64,000 bases of DNA from Streptomyces longispororuber (GCF_014656095.1 NZ_BNBT01000018.1:1-64000); one strand, 5' to 3'; positions 46,333-56,315 are shown, numbered from the stretch's first letter. Made by a program: numbers and translations. Notes: generated by a model from the sequence alone, not told the origin.

Positions 46333-48390
46333 TCAGTCGTCGCGCTGGTGGCGGCCGAAGCCGGTGGCGCCCTCGATGAAGCCGCCGCCGCCTCCGTTGT
46401 CACCGCCGCCCTGGTCGCCGCCGCCGGGGGTGCCACCGCCACCGCCGCTGATGGTCGTCAGCTTGACCGTGGTGCCGGACTTGACCTTGGTACCGGCGGG
46501 CGGGTCGGAGAAGACCACCATGGCGTCGTCGTCCTGCGGGCCCGTGACGCCGCCGACGGACAGGTCCGCGTCCTCGATCGCGTCCCGCGCGTCGGACAGC
46601 TTCTGCCCGGTGACGGACGGGACGGTCACGTCCGGTTCCTCTTCTTCCTTGGGCTTCTTGGCGACCTGGACGGTCACGTTGGAGCCCGGCTGCGCCTGCG
46701 TGCCGGCGGTCGGCGTGGTCTGGATGACCTTGCCCTCTTCGACGCTGTCGCTCTCGATGTCCGTACGGACCGGGGTGAAGCCGTTGTCCTGGATCTGCTT
46801 CTTGGCCGCTTCCCAGGACTGCCCGGTAACGTCGGGCACGGCGTTCAACTGCTTCTTCTTGGCGACCGTCAGCGTGATGGTCGTGCCCTTCTGGGCCTCC
46901 GTCTCGCCCGACGGGTCCTGGTCGGTGACGACGCCCGGGTTCTGGTCGGACTCCTCGGTCTGCTTCTCGACCACGAAGCCCTTGTCCTCAAGCTGGCTCT
47001 TGGCCGTCTCGTACTTGAGCCCCTCCACGTCCGGGACCAGGATCTTCGGAGCACCCGTCGACACGACCACACTGATCGTGTCGCCCTTCTCGACCTTCGT
47101 GCCCTCGGTCGGGGTCTGCGAGCAGATCTGGTTCTTCGGGTACTTCTCGCAGGGCTCGCGCTTGGCCACCGCGATCTTCAGGTCGACGTTCTTCGCCGAC
47201 TGCTCGGCTTCCTTCAGGGTCTCGCCGACGAAGTCGGGGGCCTTCTTGTCGGCGGCGGCGCTGTTCCCCGAGAACGCGACCTTGCCGATCAGTATCGCGC
47301 CCACCAGGACGAGGATGCCCGCGACGACCAGCAGGATCGTCGAGGTGTTGCTCTTCTTCTGGCGGCCGCGCCGGCCGTTCTCGTCGTAGCCGTAGCCGCC
47401 GTCGTCCGGGTTGACCGGGGGCATCATCGACGTCTGGCCCTGGCCGGGGGCGCCGTTCTGCGGGCGCAGCATGGCCGTGGCCTGGTCGCCGTAGTCGCCG
47501 CCCTGGCCGCCGTAGCCGACGGCGCCCATCGCGGCGGTCGCGGCGACGGGCTGGCCGTCGAGGCAGGCCTCGATGTCGGCGCGCATCTCGTCGGCCGACT
47601 GGTAGCGGTAGTCGGGGTCCTTGGTGAGCGCCTTGAGGACGATCGCGTCCATCTCGGGCGTGATCTCGTTGTCGAAGACGCTCGGCGCCTGCGGCTCCTC
47701 GCGCACGTGCTGGTAGGCCACCGCGACCGGGGAGTCGCCGACGAACGGAGGCCGTACGGTCAGCAGCTCGTACAGGAGGCAGCCGGTCGAGTAGAGGTCG
47801 GAGCGGGCGTCGACCTGCTCGCCCTTGGCCTGCTCCGGCGAGAGGTACTGCGCGGTGCCGATGACGGCCGCGGTCTGCGTCATCGTCATGCCGGACTCGC
47901 CCATCGCGCGGGCGATGCCGAAGTCCATGACCTTGACCTGGCCGTTGCGCGTCAGCATGACGTTCGCGGGCTTGATGTCGCGGTGCACGATCCCGCTGCG
48001 GTGCGAGTACTCCAGCGCCTGGAGGATGCCGATGGTCATCTCCATGGCGCGCTCGGGCAGCAGCTTGCGCCCGGAGTGCAGCAGCTCGCGCAGCGTGGAG
48101 CCGTCGACGTACTCCATGACGATGTACGGGATGGACACCCCGTCGACGTAGTCCTCGCCGGTGTCGTAGACCGCGACGATCGCGGGATGGTTGAGCGAGG
48201 CGGCCGACTGGGCCTCACGGCGGAACCGGGCCTGGAACGACGGGTCGCGGGCCAGGTCCACCCGCAGCGTCTTCACCGCCACGGTGCGGCCGAGGCGGGT
48301 GTCGTGCGCGAGGTAGACCTCCGCCATCCCGCCGCGGCCGAGCACCTGGCCCAGCTCGTACCGGCCGCCGAGGCGACGCGGCTCTTCCAT
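46333..48390 (-). CDS. pknB: Ser/Thr protein kinase PknB with four PASTA domains
   Basis: 685 aa. The kinase domain (about 10-275) has LGRGGMAEVYLAHD, VAVKTLR, VHRDIKPANVMLT and MDFGIARAMG. A linker and a membrane segment (STILLVVAGILVLVGAIL, near 345) are followed by four PASTA repeats (APDFVGETLKEAEQ..., PDVEGLKYETAKSQLEDKG..., PDVTGQSWEAAKKQIQDNG..., PSVTGQKLSDARDAIEDAD...) outside, which bind peptidoglycan fragments. The protein ends in a Gly-rich tail. Start ATG 48390 (MEEPRRLGGRYELG). It is the last gene of the fhaA-to-pknB set. Confidence 0.97.
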   Translation of the reverse strand: MEEPRRLGGRYELGQVLGRGGMAEVYLAHDTRLGRTVAVKTLRVDLARDPSFQARFRREAQSAASLNHPAIVAVYDTGEDYVDGVSIPYIVMEYVDGSTLRELLHSGRKLLPERAMEMTIGILQALEYSHRSGIVHRDIKPANVMLTRNGQVKVMDFGIARAMGESGMTMTQTAAVIGTAQYLSPEQAKGEQVDARSDLYSTGCLLYELLTVRPPFVGDSPVAVAYQHVREEPQAPSVFDNEITPEMDAIVLKALTKDPDYRYQSADEMRADIEACLDGQPVAATAAMGAVGYGGQGGDYGDQATAMLRPQNGAPGQGQTSMMPPVNPDDGGYGYDENGRRGRQKKSNTSTILLVVAGILVLVGAILIGKVAFSGNSAAADKKAPDFVGETLKEAEQSAKNVDLKIAVAKREPCEKYPKNQICSQTPTEGTKVEKGDTISVVVSTGAPKILVPDVEGLKYETAKSQLEDKGFVVEKQTEESDQNPGVVTDQDPSGETEAQKGTTITLTVAKKKQLNAVPDVTGQSWEAAKKQIQDNGFTPVRTDIESDSVEEGKVIQTTPTAGTQAQPGSNVTVQVAKKPKEEEEPDVTVPSVTGQKLSDARDAIEDADLSVGGVTGPQDDDAMVVFSDPPAGTKVKSGTTVKLTTISGGGGGTPGGGDQGGGDNGGGGGFIEGATGFGRHQRDD

Positions 48391-48560
48391 AGCTATTCCA
48401 GCCCTCTCCGTCGGTCCCGACCGCACCGTGTTGCGCGGTCCGGCGGTGTGCTGTCCGGGCATACCGTACCCGGATCGCCTAACGTGACCCGGCCGCAACC
48501 GTCACCCGATACAGGACCGGTATCGCTACGTGCACCGATGGGGAGTGGCCGTGACATGGG

Positions 48561-50024
48561 TCACTTCTTGCTGTCGAGGACCGCCTTCATCACGTCCCTC
48601 GCGATCGGCGCCGCGAGACCGCCACCGGAGATGTCGTCACGGGCGGCGTCGCTGTCCTCGACGACCACGGCGACCGCGACCGGGGAGCCCGAGTCGGTCT
48701 TGGCGTAGCTGATGAACCACGCGTACGGGTTCTTGCTGTTGTTCAGACCGTGCTGGGCGGTACCGGTCTTGCCACCGACGGTGACGCCGGGGATCTTGGC
48801 CTTGGTTCCCGTGCCGTCCTCCACGACGGTCTGCATCATGTCCTGGAGCTTCTGCGCGTTCTCCTTGGACAGTGGCTTGCCCATCTCCTTCGGCGAGTGC
48901 TTCTCGACCACGTCGAGGCTCGGCGCCTGGAGCGAGTTGACCATGTACGGCTCCATGAGCGTGCCGTCGTTGGCGATCGCGGCGGTCACCATCGCCATCT
49001 GCAGCGGCGTCGCGGCCGTCTCGAACTGGCCGATGGACGACAGCGCGGTCTGCGGCTTGTCCATGTCCTTGGGGAAGACGGAGGCGTTGGAGCGGACCGG
49101 GACGAACTGCTCCTCGTTGAAGCCGAACTCCTCCGCCGTCTCCAGCATCTTGTCCTTGCCGAGGTCCGAGCCGATCTTGCCGAAGACGGTGTTGCAGGAC
49201 ACCCGCAGCGCCTGGCGGAGCGAGGCGTTCTTGCAGGGGATGGGGCCCTCGTTCTTCAGCTCGGTACGGGTGTTCGGCATGACCCAGGGCAGCGGCGAGC
49301 GCGTCTTGGAGTCGATGTCCGTGTACAGGCCGTGCTCCAGGGCCGCGGCGGCCGTGACCACCTTGAAGGTGGAGCCGGGCGGGTAGGTCTCGCGCAGGGC
49401 CCGGTTCAGCAGCGGCTTGTCGGGGTCCTTGTCGAGCTTGGTGAAGGTCTCGGCTTCCTTGTTGGTGTTCCCCGCGAAGCTGGAGGGGTCGTACGACGGC
49501 GTGGAGGCCAGCGCCAGGATCGCGCCCGTCTGCGGGTCGATCGCGGCGACGGCGCCCTTGCCGCGGCCCTTCAGGCCGTTGTACGCGGCCTTCTGGGCGG
49601 CGGCGTTCAGCGTCGTGACGACGTTGCCGCCCTCCTTCTTCTTGCCGGTCAGCATGTCGAGGCTGCGGCGGAAGAAGAGCCGGTCGTCGTTGCCGGTGAG
49701 GATGCGGTCCTCGATGGACTCGATCTGCGTGGCGCCTATGCGCTGCGAGGCGAAGCCGGTGACCGGGGACCACATGGGCCCGTTCTTGTACGTGCGCTTG
49801 TACTTGAAGTCGTCGCCGTCGACCTTCTTGGAGCCCGTGATCGGGTTGCCGTCGACGATGATGTCGCCGCGCGGCTGCGCGTACCGCTCGATGGGCACGC
49901 GGCGGTTCATGTCGTGCTCGGCGAGGTGGTCGGCCTTCACGTACTGGAGCCAGTTGTCACGGACGAGCAGCGCGAGGACGAGCAGCCCGCAGAAGACAGC
50001 GATGCGGCGCAGGGGCTTGTTCAC
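48561..50024 (-). CDS. pbpA: Penicillin-binding protein PbpA (transpeptidase)
   Basis: 487 aa. One membrane anchor (IAVFCGLLVLALLV), a PBP dimer-like region (about 45-130), and a transpeptidase domain with the active Ser in GSTFKVV, SCN in RVSCNTV and KTGT in VGGKTGTAQ. It cross-links peptidoglycan. GTG 50024 overlaps the stop of the FtsW/RodA gene (GTGA), the conserved SEDS-PBP pair. It ends DSKK. Confidence 0.97.
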   Translation of the reverse strand: MNKPLRRIAVFCGLLVLALLVRDNWLQYVKADHLAEHDMNRRVPIERYAQPRGDIIVDGNPITGSKKVDGDDFKYKRTYKNGPMWSPVTGFASQRIGATQIESIEDRILTGNDDRLFFRRSLDMLTGKKKEGGNVVTTLNAAAQKAAYNGLKGRGKGAVAAIDPQTGAILALASTPSYDPSSFAGNTNKEAETFTKLDKDPDKPLLNRALRETYPPGSTFKVVTAAAALEHGLYTDIDSKTRSPLPWVMPNTRTELKNEGPIPCKNASLRQALRVSCNTVFGKIGSDLGKDKMLETAEEFGFNEEQFVPVRSNASVFPKDMDKPQTALSSIGQFETAATPLQMAMVTAAIANDGTLMEPYMVNSLQAPSLDVVEKHSPKEMGKPLSKENAQKLQDMMQTVVEDGTGTKAKIPGVTVGGKTGTAQHGLNNSKNPYAWFISYAKTDSGSPVAVAVVVEDSDAARDDISGGGLAAPIARDVMKAVLDSKK

Positions 50025-51448
50025 GGCCGTACCACCTGGGTCATCTCGGCGTCGGGGTTGGGGGCGGGGGACGGGGCCGGGCGGCGCGCGGTGTCGCTGA
50101 TGCGCAGCAGGATGCCGACGAGCGCCCAGTTGGCGATGACGGAGGAACCGCCGTACGCGATGAACGGCATCGTCATACCGGTCAGCGGGATCAGGCCCAT
50201 CACACCGCCGGCGACGACGAACACCTGGATCGCGAACGCGCCGGACATGCCGATCGCGAGCAGCTTGCCGAACGGGTCGCGGGCGGCGAGCGCCGTGCGG
50301 ACGCCGCGCTCCACGATCAGGCCGTAGATCAGCAGGATCGCCATCACGCCGGCGAGGCCCAGCTCCTCGCCGTACGTGGCGAGGATGAAGTCGGAGTTGG
50401 CGGCGAAGCCGATGAGGTCGGAGTGGCCCTGGCCGAGGCCGCTGCCGAGGGTGCCGCCGGAGCCGAAGGCCATCATCGACTGGGCGATCTGGTCGGTGCC
50501 CGTCTGCGCGATGACCTCCTTGGAGAAGGGGTCAAGCCAGGCGTCCACACGCACCTTCACGTGCGGCTCGAAGGAGGCCACGGTGACGGCGCCCACGGCG
50601 GACATCAACAGACCGAACACGATCCAGCTCGTGCGCTCCGTGGCGACGTACAGCATCACGACGAACATGCCGAAGAACAGCAGCGACGTACCGAGGTCGG
50701 TCTCGAAGACCAGGATCAGGATGGACATCGCCCACACGGCCAGGATGGGGCCGAGGTCACGGCCGCGCGGCAGGTAGAGCCCCATGAAGCGGCGGCTGGC
50801 GAGCGCGAGCGCGTCGCGCTTGACCATCAGGTATCCCGCGAAGAACACCGCGATGACGATCTTGGCGAACTCGGCCGGCTGGATGGAGAAGCCACCGACC
50901 TGGATCCAGATCTTGGCGCCGTAGATGTTCTTGCCGAGGCCCGGCACGAGCGGGAGCAGCAGCAGTCCGATCGCGGCGACCATCGAGATGTACGTGTACC
51001 GCTGCAGGACGCGGTGGTCCTTGAGGAACAGCATCACGACGACGAACAGGGCGATGCCGATCGCCGAGTACAGGAGCTGCTTGGGCGCGGCGGGGCTGAA
51101 CGCACCGAAGGAGGCCTTGGCCATCTGCTGCAGCTTCTCGGACTGGTCCAGGCGCCAGATCACCACCAGGCCGAGCCCGTTCAGCAGCGTGGCCAGCGGC
51201 AGCAGCAGCGGGTCGGCGTACGGCGCGAACTTGCGCACGACGAGGTGCGCGACGCCCGCGAGGAGGCCGAGTCCGAGGCCGTAGCCGAGCATGCCCGGGG
51301 GCAGCTCGCCGGAGATGGCGAGGCCCACGTTCATATAGGCGAACAGCGGGATGACGACGGCGAACACCAGGAGCGCGAGCTCGGTGTTGCGCCGGCTCGG
51401 CGCGCCGATGGCGCCGATCGTCGACGTGTGTGTAGTGCTACTGCTCAT
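50021..51448 (-). CDS. FtsW/RodA/SpoVE family SEDS glycan polymerase
   Basis: 475 aa, about 12 membrane helices. Landmarks of the family are FSIQPAEFAKIVIAVFFAGY, VFETDLGTSLLFFGMFVVML and the final IPLTGMTMPFIAYGGSS. It polymerises peptidoglycan strands and works with the adjacent PbpA. The start is ATG 51448. It lies 26 bases after the PP2C gene. In Streptomyces this copy is the RodA-like partner in the fha-pkn cluster; FtsW for division is usually in the dcw cluster. Confidence 0.95.
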   Translation of the reverse strand: MSSSTTHTSTIGAIGAPSRRNTELALLVFAVVIPLFAYMNVGLAISGELPPGMLGYGLGLGLLAGVAHLVVRKFAPYADPLLLPLATLLNGLGLVVIWRLDQSEKLQQMAKASFGAFSPAAPKQLLYSAIGIALFVVVMLFLKDHRVLQRYTYISMVAAIGLLLLPLVPGLGKNIYGAKIWIQVGGFSIQPAEFAKIVIAVFFAGYLMVKRDALALASRRFMGLYLPRGRDLGPILAVWAMSILILVFETDLGTSLLFFGMFVVMLYVATERTSWIVFGLLMSAVGAVTVASFEPHVKVRVDAWLDPFSKEVIAQTGTDQIAQSMMAFGSGGTLGSGLGQGHSDLIGFAANSDFILATYGEELGLAGVMAILLIYGLIVERGVRTALAARDPFGKLLAIGMSGAFAIQVFVVAGGVMGLIPLTGMTMPFIAYGGSSVIANWALVGILLRISDTARRPAPSPAPNPDAEMTQVVRP

Positions 51449-51474
51449 GGCGTGCGGGGGCCCCCAACGGCTGC

Positions 51475-53112
51475 TTACTGCTTACCGCACTGCGGGACCA
51501 GCTTCTGCTCTTCTTCGGAGAGGCTGGGGCCGGGTGTGGGAGTCGGTGCGGTGGTGGACTTGGACTTGTCGTCCTTGGCGTTCTTGTCGTCGCCAGGAGC
51601 GGTCGGAGTGCCGGTGGCGGTCGGCGCGCCGGTGGCGGTCGGAGCATCCGGGGCGCCGGGGGTACCGGTGGGCGCCGGCTTCACGGTCAGGGTCTGGCTC
51701 GACAGGCCGCCCGCCTCGCCCTCGTCCTCGCCCGGCTTGGCGCTGGGCTTGGCGTCGCTCTCCGCGCGCTCCCTGTTCTCCCGGTTCTCCCGCTCGATCT
51801 TGCGCCGCTCGGCGTCCTTCTTGCACGCCGACGCCTGCAGACCCAGCTCCTCGATCTTGCTCTGGGCGTCGTCGAGGCTGTCCTCCTCGATCGTCGCCTC
51901 GACCTGCTTGCGCTGGTACGACGGCAGGTACTTGAGTTCGATCTCGGGGTGGTCCTTCTCGACCTTCGACAGGCTCACCCAGGCCAGGTCCTGGTCGATG
52001 CCGCGGTAGAGCGCCACGTGCTCGTCCTTGGCGCCCACGTAGTACTGGTTCTGCGTCCAGCGGTAGCCCCCGTAGAGGCCGCCGCCGACCACGGCGAGCG
52101 CGAGAGCCGTGTACAGCGATCTCTTGAGCCACTTGCGGCCGCCGCCGGGCTTCACGAAGTCCTCGTCGCCGTACGCCCCGAAGGAGCCCTCCGGGGCGTA
52201 CTCCGGGCTGTCGCCGCTGCCGGGCGGGCCGAAGCCGCCGGAGGACGGCGGCGCCTGCCGGCCGAGGCCGGAGGCGCGGCCCGCCGGGGTCTGCATGGCC
52301 CCGCCGTCGTTCGTCTGGAGCTGGTTCTCGGCGACCGCGCCGACCACCACCGGGGTGTCGGAGAGCTGGCCCGCGAGGGTGTCGCCGGTGTCGATGTCCA
52401 GGACGTCGGCGACGATCACCGTGATGTTGTCCGGGCCGCCGCCGCGCAGCGCGAGCTGGATGAGCTCCTGCACGGTCTCCTGGGGGCCCTGGTAGCTGGC
52501 GAGCGTGTCCTCCATCGTCTGGTGCGACACGACGCCGGAGAGGCCGTCGGAGCAGATCAAGTACCGGTCGCCGGCGCGGACTTCACGGATGGAGAGGTCG
52601 GGCTCCACGTGGTCGCCGCTGCCGAGGGCGCGCATCAGCAGCGAGCGCTGCGGATGCGTGGTCGCCTCCTCCTCGGTGATGCGGCCCTCGTCGACGAGCC
52701 GCTGCACCCAGGTGTGGTCCTGCGTGATCTGCGTGAGGACGCCGTCCCGCAGCAGGTACGCGCGCGAGTCGCCGACGTGGACGAGCCCGAGCCGCTGGCC
52801 GGTCCAGAGCAGGGCGGTGAGCGTCGTGCCCATGCCCTCGAGCTGCGGGTCCTCCTCGACCATGAGGCGTAGCTGGTCGTTGGCGCGCTGCACGGCGGAG
52901 CCGAGCGAGGTGAGGATGTCCGAGCCCGGGACGTCGTCGTCGAGGGTGACGAGCGTCGAGATCACCTCGGAGCTGGCGACCTCGCCCGCGGCCTGGCCGC
53001 CCATGCCGTCGGCGATGGCGAGGAGACGCGGACCGGCGTAACCGGAGTCCTCGTTCCCCTCCCGGATCATGCCTTTGTGCGATCCGGCGGCGAAACGCAG
53101 TGACAGACTCAT
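51475..53112 (-). CDS. PP2C-type Ser/Thr protein phosphatase PstP
   Basis: 545 aa. Phosphatase domain (about 1-240): GNEDSGYAG, AIADGMGG, HVGDSRAYLL, CSDGLSGVV, GGPDNITVIVADV, the metal-binding Asp set intact. A Pro/Gly linker, a membrane segment (RSLYTALALAVVGGGLYGG), then an outside part with a coiled coil (VEATIEEDSLDDAQSKIEE) and a Thr/Pro-rich tail. It reverses PknB phosphorylation. ATG 53112 has GAGG 6 bases upstream. Its tail is longer than the mycobacterial PstP and contains TATGAPTATGTPT repeats. Confidence 0.95.
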   Translation of the reverse strand: MSLSLRFAAGSHKGMIREGNEDSGYAGPRLLAIADGMGGQAAGEVASSEVISTLVTLDDDVPGSDILTSLGSAVQRANDQLRLMVEEDPQLEGMGTTLTALLWTGQRLGLVHVGDSRAYLLRDGVLTQITQDHTWVQRLVDEGRITEEEATTHPQRSLLMRALGSGDHVEPDLSIREVRAGDRYLICSDGLSGVVSHQTMEDTLASYQGPQETVQELIQLALRGGGPDNITVIVADVLDIDTGDTLAGQLSDTPVVVGAVAENQLQTNDGGAMQTPAGRASGLGRQAPPSSGGFGPPGSGDSPEYAPEGSFGAYGDEDFVKPGGGRKWLKRSLYTALALAVVGGGLYGGYRWTQNQYYVGAKDEHVALYRGIDQDLAWVSLSKVEKDHPEIELKYLPSYQRKQVEATIEEDSLDDAQSKIEELGLQASACKKDAERRKIERENRENRERAESDAKPSAKPGEDEGEAGGLSSQTLTVKPAPTGTPGAPDAPTATGAPTATGTPTAPGDDKNAKDDKSKSTTAPTPTPGPSLSEEEQKLVPQCGKQ

Positions 53113-53232
53113 GCGCACCTCGCCCGTCGGCTCCGGGTACATCCGCACGGTGCCCACCCTCCGGTCGGGAGCGCGCTGGCGTCCTGTGTCTGGACCGCGT
53201 CGGCTCGCTCGCTCCGCTCGCTCATTGTCGTA

Positions 53233-53763
53233 CTACTTCCGCAGCTCGATGACGGTCTTGCCGATGCGGATCGGCGCGTTCAGCGGAACGGGCGTCGGGG
53301 TGGTCAGGCGGGTCCGGTCGAGATAGGTGCCGTTGGTGGACCCGAGGTCCTCGACGATCCACTGGCCGTCACGGTCCGGGTAGATCCTGGCATGCCTGCT
53401 GGAGGCGTAGTCGTCGTCCAGCACGATGGTCGAGTCGTGCGCCCGGCCCAGGGTGATCGTCTGTCCCTGCAGCGCGACGGTCGTGCCGGTGAGCGTGCCC
53501 TCCGAGACGACCAGCTTCGTGGGGGCGCCCCGGCGCTGGCGGCCCCCGCCGGACTGGCGCCCACCGCCCTGCTGGCGCTGGTGCGGCGGCGCGGCGGCGA
53601 CGGCCTGCCGGGCGGCCTGGCGGCCGCCCTCCCGGCGCGCGCCGCGCTGGGTGACGCGCGTACCGAACAGGTCGCTGCGGATGACCTGGACGGCCACGAT
53701 CACGAACAGCCACAGAACGGCCAGGAAACCCAGCCGCATGACCGTCAGGGTCAGCTCTGACAT
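53233..53763 (-). CDS. fhaB: FHA domain protein FhaB (FipA)
   Basis: 176 aa. N-terminal membrane segment (MRLGFLAVLWLFVIVAVQVI), Gln/Gly/Arg-rich linker, and the C-terminal FHA domain (about 90-176): ITLGRAHDSTIVLDDDYASS, RHARIY, DLGSTNGTYLDRTRL. FHA domains bind phosphothreonine made by the kinase. It ends at 53233; the gap to the PP2C start is 120 bases. It lies 10 bases behind fhaA. Confidence 0.93.
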   Translation of the reverse strand: MSELTLTVMRLGFLAVLWLFVIVAVQVIRSDLFGTRVTQRGARREGGRQAARQAVAAAPPHQRQQGGGRQSGGGRQRRGAPTKLVVSEGTLTGTTVALQGQTITLGRAHDSTIVLDDDYASSRHARIYPDRDGQWIVEDLGSTNGTYLDRTRLTTPTPVPLNAPIRIGKTVIELRK

Positions 53764-53773
53764 TGCCCCCGCT

Positions 53774-54625
53774 TCACCCTTCGGCTTGCCGGTAAATGAT
53801 GGTGGTACTGCCCACGACGATCCGCGAGCCGTCGCGGAGCGTAGCGCGGGTGGTGTGCTGCCCGTCTACCACGATGCCGTTGGTAGACCCGAGATCCTGG
53901 ATCGTCGAGGGCGTTCCGGTCCGGATCTCACAGTGCCGGCGCGAGACGCCGGGGTCGTCGATCCGCACATCGGCGTCGGTGCTGCGTCCCAGCACCAGCG
54001 TCGGGCGGGAGATCTGGTGGCGATTGCCGTTGATCTCAATCCAGCGCCGTACTTGTGTGCCCGGCAGGGCGCCGGGGCCCGGCCCCTGCGGGCGGCCCGC
54101 GGCCGCGCCGGGAGGCGGTGCGGCAGGCATGGGAGGAGCGCCCGAGGGGCCCTGCGGGAAGCCGGAGCCGCCGCGGCCCTGGCCCGCGCTCGTGGGTCCG
54201 CCGCCGGGGCCCGCGGGGCCGCCGGACGCGGGGTCGGGAGTCTGCGAGGTGCTGGACGCGAGCGTGCGGCTGCGCACCCGGTACAGGCCGGTGTCGAGGT
54301 CCTCGGCCTTCTCCAGGTGGACCTTGATGGGGCCCATGAAGCTGTAGCGCTGCTGCTTCGCGTACTCGCGCACCATGCCGGACAGCTCGTCGCCGAGCTG
54401 CCCGGAGTAGGGGCTCAGGCGCTCGAAGTCGGGGGCGCTGAGCTCCACGATGAAGTCGTTCGGGACGACGGTCCGCTCGCGGTTCCAGATCGTCGCGTTG
54501 TTGTCGCACTCGCGCTGCAGGGCGCCGGCGATCTCGACGGGCTGGACCTCGGACTTGAACACCTTGGCGAAGGTGCCGTTGACCAGACCTTCGAGTCGCT
54601 GCTCGAACTTCTTCAGGACTCCCAT
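53774..54625 (-). CDS. fhaA: FHA domain protein FhaA (DUF3662)
   Basis: 283 aa. N-terminal DUF3662 (about 1-120): MGVLKKFEQRLEGLVNGTFAK, VQPVEIAGALQRECDNN. A Gly/Pro linker separates the FHA domain (about 195-283): LVLGRSTDADVRIDDPGVSR, RHCEIRT, DLGSTNGIVVDGQH. The FHA of FhaA binds phosphorylated MurJ (MviN) in mycobacteria. ATG 54625. It is the first gene of the leftward set; the gene-free stretch lies upstream. Confidence 0.94.
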   Translation of the reverse strand: MGVLKKFEQRLEGLVNGTFAKVFKSEVQPVEIAGALQRECDNNATIWNRERTVVPNDFIVELSAPDFERLSPYSGQLGDELSGMVREYAKQQRYSFMGPIKVHLEKAEDLDTGLYRVRSRTLASSTSQTPDPASGGPAGPGGGPTSAGQGRGGSGFPQGPSGAPPMPAAPPPGAAAGRPQGPGPGALPGTQVRRWIEINGNRHQISRPTLVLGRSTDADVRIDDPGVSRRHCEIRTGTPSTIQDLGSTNGIVVDGQHTTRATLRDGSRIVVGSTTIIYRQAEG

Positions 54626-55100
54626 GGGGCACCTCCTCCGTCGTTGTCATCCTCGTACTGCTTACTGATCGTATCCACGCGTCGGGAAATCAGCTGGTTC
54701 CCCCTGTCTGCCCAGACCACGAGTGTCGCCTCTCACAAGGCATGCCCGCACCGCCCTTCCGGGATCCTCCGGGATCGTTCAGGGTTCCACCGGACGCGCA
54801 CCAGGGTCCTGCCCGGCGTCTGCCCGGGTCTTCGCTGGTGATCCACGGTGCTCCTCCGTCGACCTTCAGGGATCTTTCAGGGGCTCTTTCGGGAACCGCC
54901 GCGGGGCGCTTCCCGACCAGGGCTCCGGCGTACCGGCGCCTGGCTTGTGGCGTACCGGCTCCGGGTGCCCGAAGTACCGGTTCTGGGTGTCCGGCGTACC
55001 GGCTCCGGGTGTCCGGGGTCGGATGTCCGGTCCGGGCGTGCTGACCTCGGTGTGCGCCTCGGCGTTCTGCCTTGGCGCCCGCCTTGGCCTCCGGGGCCGG

Positions 55101-55202
55101 GCGTCCTGGCTGTCGTCCGGTGGTCCTGACCCGGGCGTCCTGGCTGTCGTCCGGTGGTCCTGACCCGGGCGTCCTGGCTGTCGTCCGGTGGTCCTTACCC
55201 GG
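55101..55202. repeat. Three 34-bp tandem repeats
   Basis: Copies start at 55101, 55135 and 55169, each beginning GCGTCCTGGCTGTCGTCCGG. The first two are identical and the third differs by one base (CCTTA for CCTGA). A partial fourth copy follows. Confidence 0.9.
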
Positions 55203-56077
55203 GCGTCCGGCCCGTGCTTCCTGGTCGGCTTCCGGGTCCGGCGCGCCTGTCGGTGCGCCCTTGCCGTGTCCGTCCGGTTGCTTCTGGCCGGGGTTCCGGT
55301 TCGGGGCTCCTGCCCGGGGTTCCGGTTCGGGTGGCCTGTCGGCGGCCCGGTGGGTGCTCCCGGTGTGGTGCTCCCGGTCGGTATCCCGGTTCGGTGCCTC
55401 CGGCCGGTGTCCCGGTCCGGCGTTCCCAGCTCGGCGGTCCCGGCCGGTGTCCCGGTATGGGGCCAGCACTCGGACTCCGCGGTTCCGGTGCTTCCGCGCT
55501 CGCTCGCTCTTGCCTCGCCTTCCGCTCTTCCTTCCGCCGTGGTCGCTTCCTGTCCCGGCCGCTGGCGCGGCGGGGCCCGAGCCTGCGCGGGCGGGCGCCC
55601 GGCCTGCTGGGCCCGCGCAGGCCCGGTCAGGCCTCGCTCGGCCTGCACCCAAACCTGCTCGGGTGGTGCTCGGGGTGCTGCTTGGGGTGGTGCTGGGGTC
55701 CTGCTCGGGCCTTGCTCGGATCCCGCCGGCCCGCCGGCCCGGTCCTGAACGCCGGGCACGGTGTTCCCGCAGGGTTCCCGTACAGGTACCCGCCCATGTC
55801 CTCGCCGGACATCTCGGGCCCGTGCGGGCCGGGTCGGATTCCTCTTTACCAGGGATCGTAGAGGGGCTCTGAAGACAGTGTCCCGCACGTGCCCGTGGAC
55901 CTTGGAGGAGGACTTGACGGGTGGCTTGGTTGCGTCTGGCAGCAGGTTGCCGGTGGGGGTGACCGACGGGGCCCCGTGGCGTGTGGCGGTGCGGGGCCAG
56001 GGTGGGGGAAGTCACGGCGGGGCGTGAGGTGTGAGGTGTGTGCGGGGTGTGTGGGGGCGGGCGTGGCGGGTGCGCCG

Positions 56078-56136
56078 GATGGGGTTGTGGGTGGGGTTTG
56101 AGGGGTGGCTGTGGGTGGGGCTGGGGAGAGGGGGCG
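56078..56136 (+). repeat. Dense G-run tract, potential G-quadruplex
   Basis: Runs of three to five G separated by short spacers (GGGGTTGTGGGTGGGG, GAGGGGTGG, GGGTGGGGCTGGGG) on the + strand, 240 bases before tRNA-Leu. Confidence 0.65.
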
Positions 56137-56309
56137 TAGGCCGGGTACGCGGCGGGGCGGGGGTGGGGGCCGGGACGTGGAGCGCCGGTGGCTGTGGTGA
56201 CTGCGGAGGGCTCCGGGGGCGGCGGGGGTGGAGGCCGGGGCCGGGGTCGGTGCGGGTCCCCGCGCAGGTGCCCGCACATACGGATGTGAATCCACCCTCC
56301 GCAGCGTGC

Positions 56310-56315
56310 TAATCT
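56310..56315 (+). promoter_or_regulatory. -10-like element of tRNA-Leu
   Basis: TAATCT in GCTAATCTTC, the same core as in front of tRNA-Ile. GTGAAT about 18 bases upstream is a poor -35 match. Confidence 0.45.

Larger units (their letters stand above)
54626..56300. other. Gene-free, repeat- and G-rich stretch upstream of fhaA
   Basis: Nearly 1.7 kb without a frame that has a ribosome site, recognisable domain or normal codon pattern; open frames exist on both strands but are low complexity. From 54890 to 55700 it is filled with degenerate CCGG/GGTTCCGG/GTACCGG units, three exact 34-bp tandem copies lie at 55101-55202, and from 55950 to 56260 the + strand is G-rich. The promoter of fhaA must be at the left end. 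Confidence 0.6.
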
